Origin: Sphingobacterium sp. R2 | GTDB taxonomy: Bacteria > Bacteroidota > Bacteroidia > Sphingobacteriales > Sphingobacteriaceae | DNA: 64,000 bases | Assembly (NCBI RefSeq): GCF_040760075.1 | Contig: NZ_CP142884.1 | Coordinates: forward strand, 310,001-374,000 | Reading direction: 5' to 3' | Shown here: piece by piece, positions 1 to 8,480 of the stretch | Position numbering within the stretch: position 1 is the stretch's first letter | How the letters are laid out: each line of letters begins with the position of its first letter | The notes under the pieces: model-generated | What the model was told of the DNA's origin: nothing | The model's input: only the letters and a program-made list of their open reading frames with translations | Database searches by the model: none | Translations under genes and position numbers: made by a program

Positions 1-1
1 A

Positions 2-310
2 TTGGCGGAATTAGGCATTAACGCCGAAATTATCAATATCCATACTATCAAACCTTTGGATGAGGAGGCTATTTTGAAATCTGTTGCCAAAACGAAATGT
101 GTGGTAACGGCAGAAGAGCATAATCGTCTTGGTGGTTTAGGTGATAGCGTGGCTCAGGTACTAACAAGGGAGTTACCTACTCCACAAGAGTATGTTGCTG
201 TCAATGACAGTTTTGGGGAATCAGGTACTCCTGCTCAATTGATGGAGAAATACGGTTTGAATGCAGCGGCTATTGTTGCAGCGGCTCAAAAAGTAATCAA
301 AAGAAAATAA
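2..310 (+). CDS. transketolase C-terminal part (5' truncated by window)
   Basis: C-terminal end of a transketolase, or of the C-terminal subunit of a split transketolase; the window starts inside the gene. The visible 102 residues match the C-terminal domain of the thiamine-diphosphate transketolase family: an 'INIHTIKPLDEE' strand, then 'TAEEHNRLGGLGDSVAQVL', which is the family signature for this domain. Transketolase moves two-carbon units in the non-oxidative pentose phosphate pathway. Which architecture it has (full length or split) cannot be told from this fragment. The next gene starts 21 bases downstream on the same strand with no terminator between, so read-through into the sigma factor gene is possible. 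Confidence 0.85.
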   Translation: MAELGINAEIINIHTIKPLDEEAILKSVAKTKCVVTAEEHNRLGGLGDSVAQVLTRELPTPQEYVAVNDSFGESGTPAQLMEKYGLNAAAIVAAAQKVIKRK

Positions 311-331
311 CAATACTACGCAGGTCAATAT

Positions 332-877
332 ATGGATGACGCTTTAATTATAGCAAAATTCGCTGAAGAGAGTACGCGAGAAGAAGCTTTCCGTTTATTG
401 TTGAAGAAATATCAACAGAAGATTTATTGGCATGTGCGAAGAATGGTCATCGATCATGACGATGCGGACGATGTTGTACAGGATATCTTTGTGAAAGTAT
501 GGAAGAATCTTGGAAACTTTCGAGAAGACTCTCAACTATATACTTGGCTCTATCGCATTGCAACAAATGAATGCATCACCTTCTTAAATAAGAAAAAACA
601 AAAGCAGAACGTGTCGTTGGATGACGACACGACTGCTTATTTGGCTGAAACACTTGCTGATGGCAACTACTTCAACGGCGACAAAGCTCAAATGAAATTA
701 CAACAGGCACTGTTGACCTTGCCGGAGAAACAGAAATTGGTTTTCAATATGAAGTATTTTGAAGACATGAAATATGAAGAGATTTCAGAAGTTCTCGGAA
801 CAAGTGTTGGAGCGCTTAAAGCTTCATATCATTTAGCCGTCAAAAAAATTGAAGCTTTTTTTAACAACAATGATTAA
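332..877 (+). CDS. ECF-type RNA polymerase sigma factor
   Basis: A 181-residue sigma-70 family protein of the extracytoplasmic-function type. Region 2 lies at about residues 18-88, with the conserved 'DDVVQDIFVKVW' at 46-57 and 'TWLYRIATNECITFLNKKK' after it. Region 4 is at about 122-177, with 'LPEKQKLVFNMKYFEDMKYEEISEVLG' forming the -35-recognition helix-turn-helix. There is no region 1 or 3, as expected for this class. It is followed by a single-TM protein and a periplasmic small protein; this is a common Bacteroidota arrangement in which the membrane protein is a presumed anti-sigma or sensor component. The target promoters are not known from the sequence. Confidence 0.93.
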   Translation: MDDALIIAKFAEESTREEAFRLLLKKYQQKIYWHVRRMVIDHDDADDVVQDIFVKVWKNLGNFREDSQLYTWLYRIATNECITFLNKKKQKQNVSLDDDTTAYLAETLADGNYFNGDKAQMKLQQALLTLPEKQKLVFNMKYFEDMKYEEISEVLGTSVGALKASYHLAVKKIEAFFNNND

Positions 878-910
878 ACCTTTTGGCTAAATCGGGTTCT
901 AAAAGATACT

Positions 911-1864
911 ATGAAGGAAAATGGCACATATCACGATGGGCTGGAGCCTAACAATCTTCCAGCATCTTTGCGTAAAAATCCATTTGGCTTACCAGAAAAT
1001 TATTTCAATGATCTAGAATCAAAAATAATTACGCAAGTCAAATTGGTTGAAAGCAAAGACACCGTCTTTGAGGTTCCAGAAGGGTATTTTGACAACCTAT
1101 CTGAGACCATTATGTGTAAAATCGCGGAAAATAATTTAAAGAGTCTCGTTATTAAGGACGGTTTCGAAATTCCTGAAAATTATAGTTCGGAACTTTCAGT
1201 ATCTATTCTCAGCCAAATCTCAGAAGACGCATTAAAAGAAAAAGTTTCATCTGACGGTTTTGCTATACCTTATGATTACAACCGCATCCTTGAAAATTCT
1301 ATTTTTTCGCGGATAGCTGAACGTGAATTGAAGGATGCAGTTCTTACAGACGGATTTGTGGCACCAGTGGACTATGAGAAAACCCTTGAATCGACTATTT
1401 TATCGCGAATTGCTGAAGAAAAATTAAGAGAAACTGTCGGTACTACCAACTTTGATGTACCCCCACATTATTTTGAGAATCTTTCAGATAGAATTATTAA
1501 CGCTGTTCAGGAGGTTGAAAAAGATGTTACACCTATCCATCGCATAGGCAAACCGAAAAAATGGTATGCTCGTTACGCTGTTGCTGCATCTTTTGCGGCG
1601 ATGCTGAGTATCGGGGGATATTGGGGATATCAATATCTACCACAAGATGCTGTTGCTGGAGATGGTATCACAGAGGAGCAACTGAGCCAGCATTTATCTG
1701 AAATTCCTAAGCAAGAAATCATCAATTACCTTGCGGCTTCAGCGTCTGGTGATGATATGATATATATGTCTCAGTATACTGATGAAGCTAATCTCCCTAC
1801 TAAGGGATTTGGCAGCAATTTATCTAAACAAGAAATAGAAGATTATCTAAATTATACCTTATAA
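911..1864 (+). CDS. putative anti-sigma-like membrane protein with six 32-residue repeats
   Basis: A 317-residue protein I recognise only by context. The N-terminal half holds six copies of a motif of the form F-x-[VIL]-P-x-x-Y-x-x-x-L-x-x-x-I, starting at residues 25, 53, 85, 117, 149 and 181; the last five are spaced exactly 32 residues apart. One membrane segment follows at about 221-243, then an acidic C-terminal tail of about 75 residues that would be periplasmic. Single copies of this motif occur upstream of the TM helix in Bacteroidota proteins encoded next to ECF sigma genes, so a role in holding or sensing for the preceding sigma factor is likely, but it is inferred. Its stop codon overlaps the next start by one base (TAATG), suggesting translational coupling. 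Confidence 0.75.
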   Translation: MKENGTYHDGLEPNNLPASLRKNPFGLPENYFNDLESKIITQVKLVESKDTVFEVPEGYFDNLSETIMCKIAENNLKSLVIKDGFEIPENYSSELSVSILSQISEDALKEKVSSDGFAIPYDYNRILENSIFSRIAERELKDAVLTDGFVAPVDYEKTLESTILSRIAEEKLRETVGTTNFDVPPHYFENLSDRIINAVQEVEKDVTPIHRIGKPKKWYARYAVAASFAAMLSIGGYWGYQYLPQDAVAGDGITEEQLSQHLSEIPKQEIINYLAASASGDDMIYMSQYTDEANLPTKGFGSNLSKQEIEDYLNYTL

Positions 1865-2283
1865 TGATGTTCAAGAAAAAATACATATGGATAACATTGT
1901 TCTTTAGTATATTTTCTATTGCCTTGAGCTTTGCACAAGACAAAAATCGATTTCAAGCTATAGAAAATGAAAAAATAGCTTACATTACTAAAGAACTAGG
2001 TTTGACGACAAGAGAGGCTCAGCAATTCTTCCCACTCTATAACGAGTATAGTCAGACACTTTGGGATATCAGAAAAGAAAAGTTAAGTGGTGCTCCTAAA
2101 AACAGCTTTAGAAATGGTTCGAGAGATATATTACAATACGATGCGAAGGAAGTGGAAATCAAAAAGGAATACCGGGCTAAATTTGCCAAAGTGATAGGCA
2201 ACGCGCGGGCATCGCAATTTTTCGAAGTTGAGCAAGAATTTAGGGAACATCTTTACAAGTCTCTGCAGAATAGAAGAAAATAA
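1864..2283 (+). CDS. Spy/CpxP-like periplasmic protein (ECF-sigma-associated sensor)
   Basis: A 139-residue secreted protein with an N-terminal signal peptide (KKK, hydrophobic stretch, cleavage near 'LSFAQ' at about residue 24). The mature part is all helical and contains 'EKIAYITKELGLTTREAQQFFPLYNEYSQTL', a pattern shared with Bacteroidota proteins annotated as sensors of ECF sigma factors and with LTxxQ proteins such as Spy and CpxP. No metal-ligand clusters are visible. It overlaps the upstream membrane protein gene by one base, so the three genes form a unit of sigma factor, membrane protein and periplasmic protein. A strong bidirectional hairpin terminator follows directly. Confidence 0.75.
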   Translation: MMFKKKYIWITLFFSIFSIALSFAQDKNRFQAIENEKIAYITKELGLTTREAQQFFPLYNEYSQTLWDIRKEKLSGAPKNSFRNGSRDILQYDAKEVEIKKEYRAKFAKVIGNARASQFFEVEQEFREHLYKSLQNRRK

Positions 2284-2290
2284 TCTTGAA

Positions 2291-2325
2291 AATAAAAAAG
2301 AAGTCTTAAAGACTTCTTTTTTATT
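2291..2325 (+). terminator. intrinsic terminator after ECF sigma operon
   Basis: Perfect inverted repeat with arms GAAGTCTT (2300-2307) and AAGACTTC (2309-2316), flanked by an A-run on the left and a T-run on the right, giving an extended AT-closed stem. It ends the sigma factor operon just before the aminotransferase gene. Confidence 0.85.
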
Positions 2326-2344
2326 TTCGGACATTTGTAAAATC

Positions 2345-3532
2345 ATGTTAAGCAACAGAGAATTATTTTTAATGAATACTGCTCAAACATCTAGCTCCCC
2401 TAGACTGGTTGAAGTGGTAAAGGCTGAAGGTGTTTACCTTTATGGCCCCAATGGAGAGGAATATATGGATTTGGTCTCCGGGTTTAATGTAAGCAATATA
2501 GGCCATCGTCATCCAAAAGTGTTGGAGGCCATAAAATCACAATTGGATAAATACTTACATGTTACTGTTTATGGTGAATTTGTGCAGGTTCCTCAAGTGC
2601 AGTTTGCAACGGAATTACTCGCTGAGCTCCCTGCTCATTTTCAATCTGTTTACTTCACTAACAGCGGAACTGAAGCGGTAGAGGGTTCCATGAAAGTAGC
2701 GAAGAAATATACTGGCCGGAGGCAGATTATCGCTGCAAAAAAAGCCTATCATGGCAGCACACAGGGTGCACTCAGTCTGATCGGAAACGACGAGTATCGT
2801 CACGCCTATGCTCCTCTCCTACCCGAAATAGATTTTATCGAGTTTAATGAGCTGGAAGACCTAACAAAGATTACGGAACAAACTGCTGCTGTTATACTCG
2901 AAGCTATTCAGGGGGAAGCTGGTGTTCGGGTACCAGACATCGCTTATATGCAAGCCGTCAGAAAACGCTGTGATGAAACTGGTGCCTTACTGATCTTTGA
3001 TGAGATTCAAACTGGTTTCGGCCGGACAGGCCGTCTTTTCGCTTTTGAACATTTTGGTATTGTTCCGGATATCTTGATGCTCGCCAAAGGTATAGGTGGC
3101 GGTATGCCTTTGGGTGCTTTTGTTGCAGCAAAGGAAGTGATGGATGTTATTAAAGATCATCCTATGCTTGGGCACATCACCACTTTTGGTGGCCACCCTG
3201 TGAGTTGCGCCGCGGCTCGCGCTTCGTTAGCGGTCATCAAAACAGAAAATTTAGTTGAGCAGGTAGAGCGCAAAGCTCTTTTATTCAAAGAAAAGCTCAA
3301 TCACCCTGCGATCAAAGAAATTCGCGGATTAGGTCTTATGATGTGTCTTCAACTGCACTCTTTTGATCAGGTTTACAATGTGAGCAAGTATTGTGCTGAG
3401 AATGGGGTAATGATTGATTGGTATCTGCATTGTGAAACAGCCCTGCGTGTAGCTCCGCCATTGACGATTACCGAACTTGAAATCGAAAAAGCGTGTAACA
3501 TCCTTATAAAAGGTTTGGAAAAGTATGCTTAA
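2345..3532 (+). CDS. class III (ornithine/acetylornithine-type) PLP aminotransferase
   Basis: A 395-residue pyridoxal-phosphate aminotransferase of the class III family. 'YFTNSGTEAVEGSMKVAKKYTGR' binds phosphate and substrate, 'LLIFDEIQTGFGRTG' carries the PLP-ring Asp219, and 'MLAKGIGGGMPLGAF' holds the Schiff-base Lys248. The reading frame stays open upstream to 2228, but that part overlaps the previous gene and its terminator. The ATG at 2345 gives the N-terminus 'MLSNRELFL', which matches the usual start of this Bacteroidota subgroup. The family includes acetylornithine, ornithine and 4-aminobutyrate transaminases; the amino donor cannot be assigned from sequence alone, and no arginine biosynthesis genes are adjacent. 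Confidence 0.9.
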   Translation: MLSNRELFLMNTAQTSSSPRLVEVVKAEGVYLYGPNGEEYMDLVSGFNVSNIGHRHPKVLEAIKSQLDKYLHVTVYGEFVQVPQVQFATELLAELPAHFQSVYFTNSGTEAVEGSMKVAKKYTGRRQIIAAKKAYHGSTQGALSLIGNDEYRHAYAPLLPEIDFIEFNELEDLTKITEQTAAVILEAIQGEAGVRVPDIAYMQAVRKRCDETGALLIFDEIQTGFGRTGRLFAFEHFGIVPDILMLAKGIGGGMPLGAFVAAKEVMDVIKDHPMLGHITTFGGHPVSCAAARASLAVIKTENLVEQVERKALLFKEKLNHPAIKEIRGLGLMMCLQLHSFDQVYNVSKYCAENGVMIDWYLHCETALRVAPPLTITELEIEKACNILIKGLEKYA

Positions 3533-3584
3533 AAGTATGTAACTTTAAACATAATAAATCCTCATAATAAACAAAAACCTAATA

Positions 3585-4346
3585 ATGAATACGAACCGCA
3601 GATCATTTATCAAGAAAAGTATCCTTGGCACCGGTCTTTTGAGTAGCGCCAGTTTACTAGGAAACGAAGTTTTCGCCCATGAATCAACAGCCAGTGCGTC
3701 AAAAATAAGTTTAAATAATGACGACATTATTTTATTTCAGGGCGACTCCATTACAGATGTGGGTCGGGATAGGAATAACAGGAATGCCAATGACACTGGT
3801 GCGTTGGGTCACGGTTACGCTTTATTGGCTGCTAGTCAACTTTTAAATAAATATCCAGCAAAGAATCTCAAAGTTTATAACACAGGGATCAGTGGCAACC
3901 GTGTACCGGACCTACAGAAGCGTTGGCAGGAAGACACATTGGCCATTAAACCAACCGTATTGAGTATTCTGATTGGTGTAAACGACTTCTGGCGCACGAT
4001 TGATCGGGGAGCAAAAACTACAGTTGATGAATATAAATCCCAATATCAACAGTTATTGCAGGAGACGCTACAAAAGCTTCCAAATGTCAAACTCATCATT
4101 GGAGAGCCCTTTGCTGTCAAAGGGGTGGGCCATATTACTGATGCTTGGTATCCAAAGTTCTTGGCTTATCAAGAATCTGCCCGTGATATAGCAAAAGAAT
4201 TTGGGGGGATCTTAATTCCCTATCAAAAAATATTTGATAATGCTCAAAGGAATGCTGCTGGCGCCTACTGGGCAGCAGATGGTGTTCACCCTACACTTGC
4301 TGGCGCACAGATGATGGCATCGGCATGGATGGAATGCATTAAATAA
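3585..4346 (+). CDS. Tat-exported SGNH/GDSL-family hydrolase
   Basis: A 253-residue esterase-type hydrolase. Residues 4-11 (NRRSFIKK) form a twin-arginine motif followed by a hydrophobic stretch, so export of a folded protein by Tat is predicted; a tatA gene lies about 11 kb away. The SGNH blocks are visible: GDSI with nucleophile Ser55, 'GISGNR' near 102-106, GVND with Asn133, and DGVH with Asp232 and His235. Related proteins act on acetylated carbohydrates or other esters; the substrate here is unknown. The gene stands alone, with its own terminator after it. Confidence 0.85.
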   Translation: MNTNRRSFIKKSILGTGLLSSASLLGNEVFAHESTASASKISLNNDDIILFQGDSITDVGRDRNNRNANDTGALGHGYALLAASQLLNKYPAKNLKVYNTGISGNRVPDLQKRWQEDTLAIKPTVLSILIGVNDFWRTIDRGAKTTVDEYKSQYQQLLQETLQKLPNVKLIIGEPFAVKGVGHITDAWYPKFLAYQESARDIAKEFGGILIPYQKIFDNAQRNAAGAYWAADGVHPTLAGAQMMASAWMECIK

Positions 4347-4348
4347 AA

Positions 4349-4390
4349 ATGGCGAGCGGATAGCGTACTGCACATTCGCTCGCTATTTTT
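4349..4390 (+). terminator. intrinsic terminator after SGNH hydrolase gene
   Basis: Arms GGCGAGCG (4351-4358) and CGCTCGCT (4377-4384) pair with one G-U at the base, followed by a T-rich tract. It separates the hydrolase gene from the convergent MFS gene. Confidence 0.8.
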
Positions 4391-4427
4391 AACAGACGAC
4401 ACAATTGCCTATTGTTTATTTTCAAGT

Positions 4428-5624
4428 TTAAATCTCTTTGTATTGTGTTTTTTGCAGATCGGGAAGAAAATAAGCTACGATACCGATCAAGGGAAGATAA
4501 GAGCATAAGTGATAAATAAACTCGACAGAAGTGTGATCTGCCTGCCAACCTAGCACAGCTGATCCTATTCCGCCCATTCCAAATGCAAAGCCGTAAAATA
4601 AACCTGAAACCATGCCTAGTTTTTTCGGCAATAGCTCCTGTGCATAAACAATAATCGCTGGAAAAGCTGATGATAAAATTAATCCGATCATGACGATCAA
4701 TATCCCTGTCATAGTAAGTCCGACATACGGTAATGCCAATGCAAATGGTGCAACGCCCAATACAGAAAACCAGATAACATATTTACGGCCAAATCGATCG
4801 CCGAATGCTCCTCCTAATAGGGTTCCGACAGCAACTGCAATAAGAAAATAAAAGAGATAAACCTGGGCTTCTACTTCACTGATCCCAAATTTTTTGATGG
4901 TATAAAACTGAAAGTAATTTGTGATACTTGCGATATAGAAATATTTTGATACGATCAACAGTAGGAGGATAATCACAGTCATAACGATCCGACCATTGGG
5001 TAAATCTGGCACGCGTATCGCTCGCTTCGTCGATCTAGCTGTATTTCGAAGCTTTTCTTTATACCAACTCCCGATATAATAAGATATAAATTGGCCAATG
5101 ATTGTGAATAGGCACATCCATGCGATTGCCTGCTGTCCTCTCGGTAAAATCAAAAAGGCGACAATAATTGGGGCCATAGCCGTCCCCGCATTTCCACCGA
5201 TCTGAAAAATAGATTGCGCCATACTCCTTCTTCCACCTGACGCCATGTAAGCTACGCGAGACGATTCGGGATGAAAAATTGAGGATCCAACCCCCACGAG
5301 AAAGACAGAACATAAGATCCATTCATAACTGTTTGCTTTTGAAAATAAAAGCATACCAAGCAGAGAAAAAGACATTCCGATAATCTGCGAATATGGAACA
5401 GGATGTTTGTCTGTAAATGAGCCCACAACAGGCTGGAATATTGATGCTGCTATCTGATAAACCATTGTGATCATCCCAACCTGCGAAAAGCTCAGATGAT
5501 GTTCTTCTTTGAGCAAGGGATATGTCGCTGGTATCACTCCCTGAATCATGTCATTCAAAAGGTGCACCATGCTTACGGCAAATAAAATTGAAAAGATAGG
5601 TCTACTCGATTTTTCTTGTATCAT
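4428..5624 (-). CDS. fsr: Fsr-family MFS efflux transporter (fosmidomycin-resistance type)
   Basis: A 398-residue major facilitator protein with about 12 hydrophobic segments. The N-terminal half follows the E. coli Fsr pattern closely: 'HLLNDMIQGVIPATYPLL', 'SQVGMITMVYQIAASIFQPVVG', 'GVGSSIFHPESSRVA' and 'GGRRSMAQSIFQIGGNAGTA'. Fsr is a proton-driven inner-membrane exporter that confers fosmidomycin resistance when overproduced; its natural substrate is not established, so the drug phenotype here is inference. A second MFS signature 'GDRFGRKYV' lies between the halves. The start is the ATG at 5624. It lies downstream of rlmI, but the rlmI terminator stands between them. Confidence 0.87.
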   Translation of the reverse strand: MIQEKSSRPIFSILFAVSMVHLLNDMIQGVIPATYPLLKEEHHLSFSQVGMITMVYQIAASIFQPVVGSFTDKHPVPYSQIIGMSFSLLGMLLFSKANSYEWILCSVFLVGVGSSIFHPESSRVAYMASGGRRSMAQSIFQIGGNAGTAMAPIIVAFLILPRGQQAIAWMCLFTIIGQFISYYIGSWYKEKLRNTARSTKRAIRVPDLPNGRIVMTVIILLLLIVSKYFYIASITNYFQFYTIKKFGISEVEAQVYLFYFLIAVAVGTLLGGAFGDRFGRKYVIWFSVLGVAPFALALPYVGLTMTGILIVMIGLILSSAFPAIIVYAQELLPKKLGMVSGLFYGFAFGMGGIGSAVLGWQADHTSVEFIYHLCSYLPLIGIVAYFLPDLQKTQYKEI

Positions 5625-5636
5625 GACGTTGTTTAA

Positions 5637-5668
5637 AAATTAAAAAGGTTGGTTTTCGCAAACCAACC
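5637..5668 (-). terminator. intrinsic terminator of rlmI
   Basis: On the minus strand, arms GGTTGGTTT and AAACCAACC (5660-5668 and 5647-5655 in plus coordinates) close a GCGA loop and are followed by a T-rich run. It ends the rlmI transcript before fsr. Confidence 0.85.
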
Positions 5669-5690
5669 CAAATTATCTCCATGTAATAAA

Positions 5691-6878
5691 TTATAATACG
5701 CGGACCAACAATCCTTTCAGATATTCTCCTTCGGGAAAAGAGGCGCGCACAGGATGGTCTTCAGGTTGATGGAACTGTCTGATGAACTGAATTTCTTTAC
5801 CTGCGTCCAACGCTGCCCAAGCAAGCACTTGTTTGAAGGTATCCATATCCATCGCGCCTGAACAAGAAAATGTTGCTAACAAACCACCACTATTTAACAA
5901 CATCAAACCGCGGCGGTTGAGATCTTTGTAGGCTCGAGATGCTCTTTCCAAGGCTGATCGTGATGGTGCATACTTGGGCGGGTCCAAGACTATCATATCA
6001 AATTTTTCCCCCGCATCGATAAATTTGCGTAATTGCTTATTTACATCCGCCAATATTGCTCTATGCCGACTGGGTTCAAATCCATTTTCAATAATATTCT
6101 TTTCCAGGGTTTCAATAGCCAGCGCAGAGCTATCTACGGAAATTACTTCCGATGCTCCGTTTTTCAGGCTATTCAATGTAAAGCCACCCGAATAGCAAAA
6201 ACAATCCAGGACTCGCTTATTCGAAACGTAGTTGGCTGTGAGCTGACGGTTTTCTCGTTGATCGCAATAGAATCCGGATTTTTGTCCATCAATAATGTTC
6301 ACCTTATAATGGATACCATTTTCGACAACGTCAACAAATTCTGGTGGAAGTTCTCCATACAAAAGCCCATTGGTATCGGGTAGTCCCTCATGTTCACGGG
6401 ATTTCAGATCGCTACGTTCATAAATTCCCTTCGGCTGCAGCAGAGCATTTAATTCATCGATAATAATTGATTTAACTTTCTCAAGCCCAACGGAGTGAAC
6501 CTGGATAGATATAAAATCTGCATATTTATCTGCAATAAGTCCAGGAAGAAAATCTGCTTCAGCAAAGATTAAACGAACAGTATTCGTCACATCTTTCTGC
6601 AATAGATGCTGTCGTGCCGCAATAGCCTTTTGGACGCGTGAACGCCACCACGCTGCGTCAATCTGCGTTTGAGGATTCCATTCCAATAAACGAATGGCTA
6701 CGCGCGAGCTATTGTGAAATAGACCATAGGCAATAAATTCACGTTCAGCATTGTAAACACCAACAACTTCGCCATCTTCAATTTTATCGGACAATGATTT
6801 AATTGCTCCAGAAAATACCCAAGGATGCAATTGCCACGCAGCTTTATCCTTACCCTTATTCAAATAAACTGATTTCAT
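5691..6878 (-). CDS. rlmI: 23S rRNA (cytosine-C5)-methyltransferase RlmI-like
   Basis: A 395-residue S-adenosylmethionine-dependent methyltransferase. An N-terminal PUA-like RNA-binding domain spans about residues 1-75 ('HPWVFSGAIKSL'). The Rossmann methyltransferase core begins with 'VLDCFCYSGGFTLNSLKNGASEVISVDSS' (SAM binding) and 'FDMIVLDPPKYAPSR' (motif IV). The C-terminal segment 'LLATFSCSGAMDMDTF' to 'FHQPEDHPVRASFPEGEYLKGLLVRVL' is characteristic of RlmI, which makes m5C1962 in 23S rRNA. Length and motif order agree with the family. It is transcribed alone. Confidence 0.9.
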   Translation of the reverse strand: MKSVYLNKGKDKAAWQLHPWVFSGAIKSLSDKIEDGEVVGVYNAEREFIAYGLFHNSSRVAIRLLEWNPQTQIDAAWWRSRVQKAIAARQHLLQKDVTNTVRLIFAEADFLPGLIADKYADFISIQVHSVGLEKVKSIIIDELNALLQPKGIYERSDLKSREHEGLPDTNGLLYGELPPEFVDVVENGIHYKVNIIDGQKSGFYCDQRENRQLTANYVSNKRVLDCFCYSGGFTLNSLKNGASEVISVDSSALAIETLEKNIIENGFEPSRHRAILADVNKQLRKFIDAGEKFDMIVLDPPKYAPSRSALERASRAYKDLNRRGLMLLNSGGLLATFSCSGAMDMDTFKQVLAWAALDAGKEIQFIRQFHQPEDHPVRASFPEGEYLKGLLVRVL

Positions 6879-7010
6879 TACTGCAAAATTAACGTATTAA
6901 TTCGACATCGTGACGAAACTTTCTGGATAAACATCGCTCTTTCTAAACAGGTCGTACTTTTTTTAAATTATTCCTTACGTATAAAAGAACCGCTATTTGT
7001 TAATGAAAGC

Positions 7011-7034
7011 AAAAAGGGCTCCTAAAGGAGCCCT
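7011..7034 (-). terminator. intrinsic terminator of the thr operon
   Basis: Minus-strand stem with arms AGGGCTCC and GGAGCCCT (plus 7015-7022 and 7027-7034), a four-base loop, then TTTTT. It lies just after the thrC stop codon. Confidence 0.88.
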
Positions 7035-7039
7035 CACGA

Positions 7040-8347
7040 TTAATTATGGTTGATTAGATATTTTTTAAAGGCTTCGAAATCGACTTTTAACGGTTCAGCT
7101 AACTTTTCCCTTCCTTGCAAATCTTCTGCTCCTTTAGGCAGAACTATCTTTTCAAACACATCTGCAGCGATTGCATCAGGGAATTTGCAGGGATGAGCAG
7201 TAGATAAGAAAACCGAAGCATAGTGACCAGGATATTCATTTGCATAAGCACGAGCGCCAAGCCATGCAATTGCTGTATGTGGACAGGCGATATAGTTCGA
7301 TTCTTCAAATAACTTCTGCATTCCTCTTTCTGTTTCTTCGTCTGTAAAAGTATAGGAAGATAACATACTTTTTAATTCGTTCACATCTCCTCCAAAGATA
7401 TCCTGTATACGAACCCAGTTGCTCGGGTTTCCAACATCCATCGCATTGCTCAATGTTTGTACTGAAGGCAGGGGTTCATATAAACCTGATGAAAGGAATC
7501 TGGGTACGGTATCATTAACATTTGTTGCCGCAACAAAATGTTTGACAGGCAACCCCATTTTATAGGCTAATAGGCCTGCCCCAATATTACCAAAATTGCC
7601 GCTCGGCACTGTAAATATGACCTCATTGATTCCTTGCGACTTCAATTGCGCGTACGCATAGAAGTAATAGAATGTCTGGGGGATTAATCGTGCTATATTT
7701 ATTGAATTGGCTGAAGTCAAGCGTAAGACGGCATTTAGTTCGGAATCATTAAAAGCCTGTTTCACTAATGCCTGGCAGTCGTCAAATGTACCTTCCACTT
7801 CAATTGCACGAATGTTTTGTCCATTTGTAGTCAATTGCAATTCCTGAACCTCGGACACTTTACCTTTGGGGTATAAGATGGTTACGCGCGTTCCCTCAAC
7901 ACCCAAAAATCCCAAGGCAACAGCTCCACCAGTATCACCAGAGGTCGCAACAAGCACATCCAGTAATTTGTCATCCGTCTGCGAAAAATACCCCATTACT
8001 CTGCTCATAAATCGAGCCCCAAAATCCTTAAAGGCGTAAGAAGGCCCATGGAAAAGTTCGAGCACAGCTGTGTTGTCGGTCAAAAATTTTACGGGAGCAT
8101 CGAAGTTAATCGCGTCGTTCACGATTTGCTTTAAATCTTCTTTGGGAATATCATCCCCCAAGAGCGTGTAAGCGACTTCAAATGCAATCTCCTGTAAAGA
8201 ATGCTGCTGAATATTCTTAATAAATAATGGATCCAATTGAGGGATCGCTTCCGGCATATACAATCCTTTGTCTGCTGGTAGCGAATTGAAGACCGCATCT
8301 TTAAAGGAAACTTTTAATGTTTTATTATTTGTGCTATAAAATTTCAT
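7040..8347 (-). CDS. thrC: threonine synthase
   Basis: A 435-residue PLP enzyme that converts O-phosphohomoserine to threonine, the last step of the pathway. The N-terminus 'MKFYSTNNKTLKVSFKDAVFNSLPADKGLYMPE' is typical of the long threonine synthase class. 'HGPSYAFKDFGARFMSR' carries the PLP-binding lysine, and 'VATSGDTGGAVALGF' and 'VPSGNFGNIGAGLLA' are the phosphate-binding loops. It is the last gene of the thrA-thrB-thrC operon, 133 bases after thrB and followed by a clear terminator. Expression should follow the attenuator upstream of thrA. Confidence 0.96.
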   Translation of the reverse strand: MKFYSTNNKTLKVSFKDAVFNSLPADKGLYMPEAIPQLDPLFIKNIQQHSLQEIAFEVAYTLLGDDIPKEDLKQIVNDAINFDAPVKFLTDNTAVLELFHGPSYAFKDFGARFMSRVMGYFSQTDDKLLDVLVATSGDTGGAVALGFLGVEGTRVTILYPKGKVSEVQELQLTTNGQNIRAIEVEGTFDDCQALVKQAFNDSELNAVLRLTSANSINIARLIPQTFYYFYAYAQLKSQGINEVIFTVPSGNFGNIGAGLLAYKMGLPVKHFVAATNVNDTVPRFLSSGLYEPLPSVQTLSNAMDVGNPSNWVRIQDIFGGDVNELKSMLSSYTFTDEETERGMQKLFEESNYIACPHTAIAWLGARAYANEYPGHYASVFLSTAHPCKFPDAIAADVFEKIVLPKGAEDLQGREKLAEPLKVDFEAFKKYLINHN

Positions 8348-8480
8348 ATGTAATATTCTTTTTTTTAAACGCCATATGAAACATCCTGTTTCAATTTAAA
8401 TTGATATTTTCACATGGATATTTCACTTTGTTATCTTTTTAAGCGTTAAAATATGGATTAACCTTAGATCCGATAGGCCT

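Noticed and set aside
985..1500. CRISPR-like array suggested by 96-base periodicity.
   Set aside because: The periodicity is in the protein; DNA repeats are diverged and there are no conserved repeats with unique spacers.
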